Assembly (NCBI GenBank): GCA_920105625.2
Contig: CAKKTE020000510.1
Coordinates: 1-64,000, forward strand
Length of the DNA: 64,000 nucleotides
Source of the DNA: Clusia tigrina
Taxonomy: Eukaryota > Arthropoda > Insecta > Diptera > Clusiidae
Reading direction: 5' to 3'
Shown in pieces: positions 14,321 to 25,630 of this stretch (its first letter is position 1; each line of letters starts with the position of its first letter). A program made the translations under genes and the position numbers. Under the pieces are notes generated by a model, which worked only from the letters and a program-made list of their open reading frames with translations, was not told where the DNA came from and made no database searches.

Positions 14321-15748
14321 AGTTAGGGCCATTTGAAGTTTTAGCAGTGTGTCATTTGGGACTCAAGGGTTGCATACCTATGAGCGATAGTTTAAATTGA
14401 TAAGAGGCTCGAGTACTTTTTTGGCACAAAATTTCAACGTTTTATGACACTCTAGTAAAAAGTTACAAGCATTTCATTGTTGGAAACTTTGATAAGTACA
14501 GGACGCACCGTACAGAAGTAAGGGCCATTTGAAGTTTTATCAGTGTTTGATTTGGGACTCAAGGGTAGCATAGCTATGAGGGATGCCTTAATTTGTTAAG
14601 AGGCTCGATTTTATTACGCTCCAGTAAAAAGTTACAGGCATTTGAATGTTGCAAACTTTGATAGGTTTGGACACACCGTATAGAAGTTAGGGCCATTTGA
14701 AGTTTTAGCAGTGTTTCATTTGGGACTCAAGGATAGCATAACTATGAGCGATAGCTTAAATTGATTAGAGGCACTAATACTTTATTGTCAAAAAATTTCA
14801 AAATTTTATTACTCTCCAGTAAAAAGTTACAAGCATTTGAATGTTGCAAACTTTGATAGGTGTAGGGCGCACCGTATAGAAGTTAGGGCCATTTGAAGTT
14901 TTAGCAGTGTTTCATTTGGGACTCAAGGGTAGCATAGCTATGAGCGATAGCCTAAATTGCTAAGAGGCTCGAGTACTTTATTGTCACAAAATTTCAAGGT
15001 TTTATGAGGCTCCAGTAAAATGTTACAAGCATTTGAATGTTACAAACTTTGATAGGTGTAGGATGCACGCTATAGAAGTTAGGGCCATTTGAAGTTTTAG
15101 CAGTGTTTTTCTTTTGGGACTCAAGGATAGCATAACTATGAGCGATAGCTTAAATTGATTAGAGGCACTAATACTTTATTGTCAAAAAATTTAAAAATTT
15201 TATTACGCTCCAGTAAAAAGTTACAAGCATTTGAATGTTGCAAACTTTGATAGGTAAAGGAGGCACCGTATAGAAGTTAGGAGCATTTGAAGTTTTATCA
15301 GTATTTTATTTTGGAGTCAAGGGTAGGATAGTTATGAGCGATAGCTTAAACTGACAAGAGGCTCAAGTACTTTGTCACAAAATTTCAAGATTTTTTGACG
15401 CTCCAGTAAAAAGTTACAAGCAATTGAATGTTGCAAACGTTGATAGGTGTAGGACGTACCGTACAGAAGTTAGGGCCATTTGAAGTTATCAGTGTTTCAT
15501 TTGGGAGTCAAAGGTAGCATAGCTCCAATTGACAAGAGGCTCGAGTACTTTATTGTCACAAAATTGCAAGGTTTTATGACGCTACAGTAAAAACTTACAA
15601 GCATTTGAATGCTGCAAACTTTGATAAGTGTAGGATGCACCGTATAGAAGTTCGCGCCATTTGAAGTTTTATCAGTGTTTGATTTGGGACTCAAGGGTAG
15701 CATAGCTATGAGGGATGACTTTAATTGACTAGAAGCACGAGTATTTTA

Positions 15749-15875
15749 TTGTTCCAAAATTTCAAGGTTTTATGACGCTGCAGTAAAAAGTTACAAGCAT
15801 TTGTATGCTGCAAACTTTGATAGGTGTAGGACGTACCGTATAGGAGTTAGGGCCATTTGAAGTTTTATCAGTGTT
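15749..15875 (+). repeat. Conversion-like tract resembling the inverted variant
   Basis: Within an otherwise well matched 2.89-kb unit, this short stretch differs from its counterparts near 18,640 and 27,700. It reads tattgttccaaaa, gcatttgtatgctgcaaac, ggacgtaccgtat and agttttatcagtgtttta, while the counterparts read ttctcacaaaa, gcatttgattgttgcaaac, gaacgcaccgtat and agatttatcagtatttta. The variant matches the monomers in opposite orientation at the right end of the window: their complements read tattgttacaaaa, gcatttgtatg and ggacgtaccgtat, and the one at about 63,798 even has gtatgctgc. Sequence on both sides returns to the 2.89-kb pattern. Transfer by gene conversion is the simplest reading; a double exchange is possible. 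Confidence 0.7.
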
Positions 15876-16240
15876 TTATTTTGGAGGCAAGGGCAGCATA
15901 GCTATGAGCGATAGCTTAAATTGACAAGAGGCTCGAATACTTTATTGTCAGAAAATTTCAATGTTTTATGACGCTCCAGTAAAAAGTTAGAAGCATTTGA
16001 ATGTTGCAAACTTTGATAGGTGTAGGACGCACCGAACAGAAGTTAAGGCCATTTGAAGTCTTTCAGTGTTTGATTCGGGACTCAAGGGTAGTATAGCTAT
16101 TAGCGATAGCTTATATTGACAACAGGCTCGAGTACTTTATCCTCACAAAATTTCAAGATTTTATGACGCTCCAGTAAAAACTTACAAACATTTGAATGTT
16201 TCAAACTTTGATAGGTATAGAACGCACCGTATAGAAGTTA

Positions 16241-17030
16241 GGGCCATTTTAAGTATTAGCAGTGTTTGATTTGGGACTCAAGGATAGCATAGCTATGAGG
16301 GATGACTTTAATTGACAAGATGCTCAAGAACTTTATTGTCACAAAATTTCAAGGTTTTATGACGCTCCAGTAAAAAGTTACAAGCAATTGATTGTTGCAA
16401 ACTTTGATAGGTGTAGAACGCACCGTATAGAAGTTAGGGCCATTTGAAGTTTTAGCAGTGTTTCATTTGGGACTCAAGGGTAGCATAACTATGAGCGATA
16501 GCTTAAATTGATAAGAGGCTCGAGTAGTTTATTGTCACAAAATTTCAAGATTTTATTACGGTCCAGTAAAAAGTTACAAGCATTTCAATGTTGCAAACTT
16601 TGATAGGTAAAGGAGGCACCGTATAGAAGTTAGGGCGATTTTAAGTATTAGCAGTATTTGATTTGGGACTCAAGGATAGCATAGCTATGAGGGATGACTT
16701 TAATTGCAAGATGCTCAAGAACTTTATTGTCACAAAATTTCAAGGTTTTATAACGATCCAGTAAAAAGTTACAAGCAATTGATTGTTGCAAACTTTGATA
16801 GGTGTAGAACGCACCGTATAGAAGTTAGGGCCATTTGACGTTTTAGCAGTGTTTCATTTGGGAATCAAGGGTAGCATAACTATGAGCGATAGCTTAAATT
16901 GATAAGAGGCTGGAGTAGTTTATTGTCACAAATTTTCTAGATTTTCTTACGCTCCAGTAAAAAGTTACAAGCATTTCAATGTTGCAAACTTTGATAGGTA
17001 AAGGAGCACCGTATAGAAGTTAGGAGCATT
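16241..17030 (+). repeat. 391-bp dimer duplication inside the 2.89-kb unit
   Basis: A block marked by agggccattttaagtattag, then atgagggatgactttaattg and gatgctcaagaac, occurs at about 16,241 and again at 16,633. The same pair occurs at 19,130 and 19,521, and at 22,208 and 22,600. The two-monomer duplication is therefore older than the spread of the 2.89-kb unit. The single form at 13,741 lacks the second copy, so that copy represents the ancestral state or a secondary loss. Confidence 0.85.
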
Positions 17031-20000
17031 TGAAGTTTTATCAGTATTTTATTTTGGAGTAAAGGGTAGGATAGTTATGAGCGATAGTTTAAATTGACAA
17101 GAGGCTCAAGTACTTTGTCACAAAATTTCAAGGTTTTATGACGCTCCAAAAAAAAGTTACAAGCATTTGAATGTTGCAAACTTTGATAGGTGTAGGGCGC
17201 ACCGTATAGAAGTTAGGGCCATTTGAAGTTTTAGCAGTGTTTCATTTGGGACTCAAGGGTTGCATACCTATGAGCGATATTTTAAATTGATAAGAGGGTC
17301 GAGTACTTTTTTGGCACAAAATATCAACGTTTTATGACACTCTAGTAAAAAGTTACAAGCATTTCATTGTTGGAAACTTTGATAGGTACAGGACGCACCG
17401 TACACAAGTAAGGGCCATTTGAATTTTTATCAGTGTTTGATTTGGGACTCAAGGGTAGCATAGCTATGAGGGATGCCTTAATTTGGTAAGAGGCTCGATT
17501 TTATTACGCTCCAGTAAAAAGTTACAAGCATTTGAATGTTGCAAACTTTGATAGGTTTCGACACACCGTATAGAAGTTAGGGCCATTTGAAGTTTTAGCA
17601 GTGTTTCATTTGGGACTCATGGATAGCATAACTATGAGCGATAGCTTAAATTGATTAGAGGCACTAATACTTTATTGTCAAAAAATTTCAAAATTTTATT
17701 ACTCTCCAGTAAAAAGTTACAAGCATTTGAATGTTGCAAACTTTGATAGGTGTAGGGCGCACCGTATAGAAGTTAGGGCCATTTGAAGTTTTAGCAGTGT
17801 TTCATTTGGGACTCAAGGGTAGCATAGCTATGAGCGATAGCCTAAATTGCTAAGAGGCTCGAGTACTTTATTGTCACAAAATTTCAAGGTTTTATGAGGC
17901 TCCAGTAAAATGTTACAAGCATTTGAATGTTACAAACTTTGAGAGGTGTAGGATGCACGCTATAGAAGTTAGGGCCATTTGAAGTTTTAGCAGTGTTTTT
18001 CTTTTGGGACTCAAGGATAGCATAACTATGAGCGATAGCTTAAATTGATTAGAGGCACTAATACTTTATTGTCAAAAAATTTAAAAATTTTATTACGCTC
18101 CAGTAAAAAGTTACAAGCATTTGAATGTTGCAAACTTTGATAGGTAAAGGAGGCACCGTATAGAAGTTAGGAGCATTTGAAGTTTTATCAGTATTTTATT
18201 TTGGAGTCAAGGGTAGGATAGTTATGAGCGATAGCTTAAACTGACAAGAGGCTCAAGTACTTTGTCACAAAATTTCAAGATTTTTTGACGCTCCAGTAAA
18301 AAGTTACAAGCAATTGAATGTTGCAAACGTTGATAGGTGTAGGACGTACCGTACAGAAGTTAGGGCCATTTGAAGTTATCAGTGTTTCATTTGGGAGTCA
18401 AAGGTAGCATAGCTCCAATTGACAAGAAGCTCGAGTACTTTATTGTCACAAAATTGCAAGGTTTTATGACGCTACAGTAAAAACTTACAAGCATTTGAAT
18501 GCTGCAAACTTTGATAAGTGTAGGATGCACCGTATAGAAGTTCGCGCCATTTGAAGTTTTATCAGTGTTTGATTTGGGACTCAAGGGTACCATAGCTATG
18601 AGGGATGACTTTAATTGACTAGAAGCACGGGTATTTTATTCTCACAAAATTTCAAGGTTTTATGAAGCTCCAGTAAAAAGTTCAAGCATTTGATTGTTGC
18701 AAACTTTGATATGTGTTGAACGCACCGTATAGAAGTTAGGGCCATTTGAAGATTTATCAGTATTTTATTTTGGAGGCAAGGGCAGCATAGCTATGAGCGA
18801 TAGCTTAAATTGACAAGAGGCTCGAATACTTTATTGTCAGAAAATTTCAATGTTTTATGACGCTCCAGTAAAAAGTTAGAAGCATTTGAATGTTGCAAAC
18901 TTTGATAGGTGTAGGACGCACCGAACAGAAGTTAAGGCCATTTGAAGTTTTTCAGTGTTTGATTCGGGACTCAAGGGTAGTATAGCTATTAGCGATAGCT
19001 TGTATTGACAACAGGCTCGAGTACTTTATCCTCACAAAATTTCAAGATTTTATGACGCTCCAGTAAAAACTTACAAACATTTGAATGTTTCAAACTTTGA
19101 TAGGTATAGAACGCACCGTATAGAAGTTAGGGCCATTTTAAGTATTAGCAGTGTTTGATTTGGGACTCAAGGATAGCATAGCTATGAGGGATGACTTTAA
19201 TTGCAAGATGCTCAAGAACTTTATTGTCACAAAATTTCAAGGTTTTATGACGCTCCAGTAAAAAGTTACAAGCAATTGATTGTTGCAAACTTTGATAGGT
19301 GTAGAACGCACCGTATAGAAGTTAGGGCCATTTGAAGTTTTAGCAGTGTTTCATTTGGGACTCAAGGGTAGCATAACTATGAGCGATAGCTTAAATTGAT
19401 AAGAGGCTCGAGTAGTTTATTGTCACAAAATTTCAAGATTTTATTACGGTCCAGTAAAAAGTTACAAGCATTTCAATGTTGCAAACTTTGATAGGTAAAG
19501 GAGGCACCGTATAGAAGTTAGGGCGATTTTAAGTATTAGCAGTATTTGATTTGGGACTCAAGGATAGCATAGCTATGAGGGATGACTTTAATTGCAAGAT
19601 GCTCAAGAACTTTATTGTCACAAAATTTCAAGGTTTTATGACGATCCAGTAAAAATTTACAAGCAATTGATTGTTGCAAACTTTGATAGGTGTAGAACGC
19701 ACCGTATAGAAGTTAGGGCCATTTGAAGTTTTAGCAGTGTTTCATTTGGGACTCAAGGGTAGCATAACTATGAGCGATAGCTTAAATTGATAAGAGGCTC
19801 GAGAAGTTTATTGTCACAAATTTTCTAGATTTTTTTACGCTCCAGTAAAAAGTTACAAGCATTTCAATGTTGCAAACTTTGATAGGTAAAGGAGCACCGT
19901 ATAGAAGTTAGGTGCATTTGAAGTTTTATCAGTATTTTATTTTGGAGTAAAGGGTAGGATAGTTATGAGCGATAGTTTAAATTGACAAGAGGCTTAAGTA

Positions 20001-21504
20001 CTTTGTCACAAAATTTCAAGGTTTTATGACGCTCCAAAAAAAAGTTACAAGCATTTGAATGTTGCAAACTTTGATAGGTGTAGGGCGCACCGTATAGAAG
20101 TTAGGGCCATTTGAAGTTTTAGCAGTGTTTCATTTGGGACTCAAGGGTTGCATACCTATGAGCGATAGTTTAAATTGATAAGAGGCTCGATTACTTTTTT
20201 GGCACAAAATTTCAACGTTTTATGACACTCTAGTAAAAAGTTACAAGCATTTCATTGTTGGAAACTTTGATAGGTACAGGACGCACCGTACACAAGTAAG
20301 GGCCATTTGAAGTTTTATCAGTGTTTGATTTGGGACTCAAGGGTAGCATAGCTATGAGGGATGCCTTAATTTGGTAAGAGGCTCGATTTTATTACGCTCC
20401 AGTAAAAAGTTACAAGCATTTGAATGTTGCAAACTTTGATAGGTTTGGACACACCGTATAGAAGTTAGGGCCATTTGAAGTTTTAGCAGTGTTTCATTTG
20501 GGACTCAAGGATAGCATAACTATGAGCGATAGCTTAAATTGATTAGAGGCACTAATACTTTATTGTCAAAAAATTTCAAAATTTTATTACTCTCCAGTAA
20601 AAAGTTACAAGCATTTGAATGTTGCAAACTTTGATAGGTGTAGGGCGCACCGTACAGAAGTTAGGGCCATTCGAAGTTTTAGCAGTGTTTCATTTGGGAC
20701 TCAAGGGTAGCATAGCTATGAGCGATAGCTTAAATTGCTAAGAGGCTCGAGTACTTTATTGTCACAAAATTTCAAGGTTTTATGAGGCTCCAGTAAAATG
20801 TTACAAGCATTTGAATGTTACAAACTTTGATAGGTGTAGGATGCAAGGTATAGAAGTTAGGGCCATTTGAAGTTTTAGCAGTGTTTCATTTGGGACTCAA
20901 GGATAGCATAACTATGAGCGATAGCTTAAATTGATTAGAGGCACTAATACTTTATTGTCAAAAAATTTCAAAATTTTATTACGCTCCAGTAAAAAGTTAC
21001 AAGCATTTGAATGTTGCAAACGTTGATAGGTAAAGGAGGCACCGTATAGAAGTTAGGAGCATTTGAAGTTTTATCAGTGTTTTATTTTGGAGTCAAGGGT
21101 AGGATAGTTATGAGCGATAGCTTAAACTGACAAGAGGCTTTGTCACAAAATTTCAAGATTCTTTGACGCTCCAGTAAAAAGTTACAAGCAATTGAATGTT
21201 GGAAACGTTGATAGGTGTAGGACGTACCGTACAGAAGTTAGGGCCATTTGAAGTTTAATCAGTGTTTCATTTGGGAGTCAAAGGTAATATAGCTCCAATT
21301 GACAAGAGGCTCGAGTACTTTATTGTCACAAAATTGCAAGGTTTTATGACGCTACAGTAAAAACTTACAAGCATTTGAATGCTGCAAACTTTGATAAGTG
21401 TAGGATGCACCGTATAGAAGTTCGCGCCATTTGAAGTTTTATCAGTGTTTGATTTGGGAGTCAAGGGTAGCATAGCTATGAGGGATGACTTTAATTGACT
21501 AGAA

Positions 21505-21515
21505 GCACGAGCGAT
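21505..21515 (+). other. Fusion point between two monomer variants
   Basis: At about 21,510 a monomer of the agggatgactttaattgac type, which normally continues gaagcacgagtattttatt, passes directly into gcgatagtttaaattgataag, the dyad region of another variant. About 50 bp of phase is repeated or skipped, and the higher-order register shifts from here on. The shared bases cacgag or gagcga are the likely exchange site. Confidence 0.75.
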
Positions 21516-24340
21516 AGTTTAAATTGATAAGAGGCTCGAGTACTTTTTTGTCACAAAATTTCAACGTTTTATGACACTCTAGTAAAAAGTTACAAGCATT
21601 TGATTGTTGGAAACTTTGATAGGTACAGGACGCACCGTACACAAGTAAGGGCCATTTGAAGTTTTATCAGTGTTTGATTTGGGACTCAAGGGTAGCATAG
21701 CTATGAGGGATGCCTTAATTTGTTAAGAGGCTCGATTTTATTACGCTCCAGTAAAAAGTTACAAGCATTTGAATTTTGCAAACTTTGATAGGTTTGGACA
21801 CACCGTATAGAAGTTAGGGCCATTTGAAGTTTTAGCAGTGTTTCATTTGGGACTCAAGGATAGCATAACTATGAGCGATAGCTTAAATTGATTAGAGGCT
21901 CGAATACTTTATTGTCAAAAAATTTCTAAATTTTATTTCTCTCCAGTAAAAAGTTACAAGCATTTGAATGTTGCAAACTTTGATAGGTGTAGGACGCACC
22001 GTATAGAAGTTAAGGCCATTTGAAGTTTTTCAGTGTTTGATTCGGGACTCAAGGGTAGTATAGCTATTAGCGATAGCTTATTTTGACAAGAGGCTCGAGT
22101 ACTTTATCCTCACAAAATTTCAAGATTTTATGACGCTCCAGTAAAAACTTACAAGCATTTGAATGTTTCAAACTTTGATAGGTATAGAACGCACCGTATA
22201 GAAGTTAGGGCCATTTTGAGTATTAGCAGTGTTTGATTTAGGACTCAAGGATAGCATAGCTATGAGGGATGACTTTAATTGACAAGATGCGCAAAAACTT
22301 TATTGTCACAAAATTTCAAGGTTTTATGACGCTCCAGTAAAAAGTTACAAGCAATTGATTGTTGCAAACTTTGATAGGTGTAGAACGCACCGTATAGAAG
22401 TTAGGGCCATTTGAAGTTTTAGCAGTGTTTCATTTGGGACTCAAGTGTAGCATAACTATGAGCGATAGCTTAAATTGATAAGAGGCTCGAGTAGTTTATT
22501 GTCACAAAATTTCAAGATTTTATTACGGTCCAGTAAAAAGTTACAAGCATTTCAATGTTGCAAACTTTGATAGGTACAGGAGGCACCGTATAGAAGTTAG
22601 GGCCGTTTTAAGTATTAGCAGTGTTTGATTTGGGACTCAAGGATAGCATAGCTATGAGGGATGACTTTAATTGACAAGATGCTCAAGAACTTTATTGTCA
22701 CAAAATTTCAAGGTTTTATGACGCTCCAGTAAAAAGTTACAAGCAATTGATTGTTGCAAACTTTGATAGGTGTAGAACGCACCGTATAGAAGTTAGGGCC
22801 ATTTGAAGTTTTAGCAGTGTTTCATTTGGGACTCAAGGGTAGCATAACTATGAGCGATAGCTTAAATTGATAAGAGGCTCGAGTAGTTTATTGTCACAAA
22901 TTTTCTAGATTTTCTTACGCTCCAGTAAAAAGTTACAAGCATTTCAATGTTGCAAACTTTGATAGGTAAAGGAGCACCGTATAGAAGTTAGGAGCATTTG
23001 AAGTTTTATCAGTATTTTATTTTGGAGTAAAGTGTAGGATAGTTATGAGCGATAGTTTAAATTGACAAGAGGCTCAAGTACTTTGTCACAAAATTTCAAG
23101 GTTTTATGACGCTCCAAAAAAAAGTTACAAGCATTTGAATGTTGCAAACTTTGATAGGTGTAGGGCGCACCGTATAGAAGTTAGGGCCATTTGAAGTTTT
23201 AGCAGTGTTTCATTTGGGACTCAAGGGTTGCATACCTATGAGCGATAGTTTAAATTGATAAGAGGCTCGATTACTTTTTTGGCACAAAATTTCAACGTTT
23301 TATGACACTCTAGTAAAAAGTTACAAGCATTTCATTGTTGGAAACTTTGATAGGTACAGGACGCACCGTACACAAGTAAGGGCCATTTGAAGTTTTATCA
23401 GTGTTTGATTTGGGACTCAAGGGTAGCATAGCTATGAGGGATGCCTTAATTTGGTAAGAGGCTCGATTTTATTACGCTCCAGTAAAAAGTTACAAGCATT
23501 TGAATGTTGCAAACTTTGATAGGTTTGGACACACCGTATAGAAGTTAGGGCCATTTGAAGTTTTAGCAGTGTTTCATTTGGGACTCAAGGATAGCATAAC
23601 TATGAGCGATAGCTTAAATTGATTAGAGGCACTAGTACTTTATTGTCAAAAAATTTCAAAATTTTATTACTCTCCAGTAAAAAGTTACAAGCATTTGAAT
23701 GTTGCAAACTTTGATAGGTGTAGGGCGCACCGTACAGAAGTTAGGGCCATTCGAAGTTTTAGCAGTGTTTCATTTGGGACTCAAGGGTAGCATAGCTATG
23801 AGCGATAGCTTAAATTGCTAAGAGGCTCGAGTACTTTATTGTCACAAAATTTCAAGGTTTTATGAGGCTCCAGTAAAATGTTACAAGCATTTGAATGTTA
23901 CAAACTTTGATAGGTGTAGGATGCAAGGTATAGAAGTTAGGGCCATTTGAAGTTTTAGCAGTGTTTCATTTGGGACTCAAGGATAGCATAACTATGAGCG
24001 ATAGCTTAAATTGATTAGAGGCACTAATACTTTATTGTCAAAAAATTTCAAAATTTTATTACGCTCCAGTAAAAAGTTACAAGCATTTGAATGTTGCAAA
24101 CGTTGATAGGTAAAGGAGGCACCGTATAGAAGTTAGGAGCATTTGAAGTTTTATCAGTGTTTTATTTTGGAGTCAAGGGTAGGATAGTTATGAGCGATAG
24201 CTTAAACTGACAAGAGGCTCAAGTACTTTGTCACAAAATTTCAAGATTTTTTGACGCTCCAGTAAAAAGTTACAAGCAATTGAATGTTGCAAACGTTGAT
24301 AGGTGTAGGACGTACCGTACAGAAGTTAGGGCCATTTGAA

Positions 24341-25630
24341 GTTTTAGCAGTGTTTCATTTGGGACTCAAGGGTAGCATAACTATGAGCGATTGCTTAAAT
24401 TTATAAGAGGCTCGAGTACTTTGTTGTCACAAAATTTCAAGATTTTATTACGCTCCAGTAAAAACTTACAAACATTTGAATGTTTCAAACTTTGATAGGT
24501 ATAGAACGCACCGTATAGAAGTTAGGGCCATTTTAAGTATTAGCAGTGTTTGATTTGGGACTCAAGGATAGCATAGCTATGAGGGATGACTTTAATTGAC
24601 AAGATGCTCTAGAACTTTATTGTCAGAAAATTTCAAGGTTTTATGACGCTCCAGTAAAAAGTTTCAAGCATTTGATTGTTGCAAACTTTGATAGGTGTAG
24701 AACGCACCGTATAGAAGTTAGGGCCATTTGAAGTTTTAGCAGTGTTTCATTTGGGACTCAAGGGTAGCATAACTATGAGCGATTGCTTAAATTTATAAGA
24801 GGCTCGAGTACTTTGTTGTCACAAAATTTCAAGATTTTATTACGCTCCAGTAAAAAGTTACAAGCATTTAAATGTTGCAAATTTTGATATGTGTAGGACG
24901 CACCGTATAGAAGTTAGGGCCATTTGAAGTTTTAGGAGTTTTTCATTTGGGACTCAAGGGTAGCATAACTATGAGCGATAGCTTAAATTGATAAGAGGCT
25001 CGAGTACTTTATTGTCACAAAATCTCAAGATTTTATTCCGCTCCAGTAAATGTTACAAGCATTTGAATGTTGCAAACTTTGATAGGTAAAGGAGGCACCG
25101 AATAGAAGTTAGGGGCGTTTGAAGTTTTATCAGTATTTTATTTTGGAGTCAAGGGTAGGATAGTTATGAGCTACAGCTTAAATTGACAAGAGGCTCGAGT
25201 ACTTTATTGTCACAAAATTTCCAGATGTTTTGACGCTCCAGTAAAAAGTTTGAATGTTGCAAACTGTGATAGGTGTAGAACGTACCGTACAGAAGTTAGG
25301 GCCATTTGAAGTTTTATCAGTGTTTGATTTAGGACTCACGGGGTAGCATAACTATGAGCGATAGCTTAAATTGATTAGAGGCACGAGTACTTTATTTTCA
25401 AAAAATTTGAAAATTTTATTGCTCTCCAGTAAAAAGTTACAAGCATTTGAATGTTGCAAACTTTGATAGGTGTAGGGCGCACCGTATAGAAGTTAGCGCC
25501 ATTTGAAGATTTATCAGTATTTTATTTTGGAGGCAAGGGCAGCATAGCTATGAGCGATAGCTTAAATTGACAAGAGGCTCGAGTATTTTATTGACACAAA
25601 ATTTCAAGGTATTATGACGCTCCAGTAAAA
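24341..25630 (+). repeat. Segment interrupting the 2.89-kb register
   Basis: The 2.89-kb pattern stops at about 24,340 and resumes near 25,630. The segment between carries variants such as gcgattgcttaaatttataag, the rare gagctacagctta at 25,169 and ggactcacggggtagc at 25,332. The last two recur at 28,639 and 28,802, an offset of 3,470 bp. The first monomers with the 9-bp deletion (aaaaagtttgaatg) appear here at about 25,243. Confidence 0.75.
24733..24928 (+). repeat. Example full-length 196-bp monomer
   Basis: This copy is exactly 196 bp when the unit is taken to start at gttttagcag, and it carries all the landmarks without an indel. The start phase is arbitrary. The consensus built by eye has about 72 G or C in 196 positions and five CpG sites (in gcgat, ctcgag, tacgct, gacgca and ccgta). 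The length is not a multiple of three (65 codons plus one base), so any reading frame shifts from one monomer to the next. This explains why open frames in the array end within one or two units. Confidence 0.9.
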
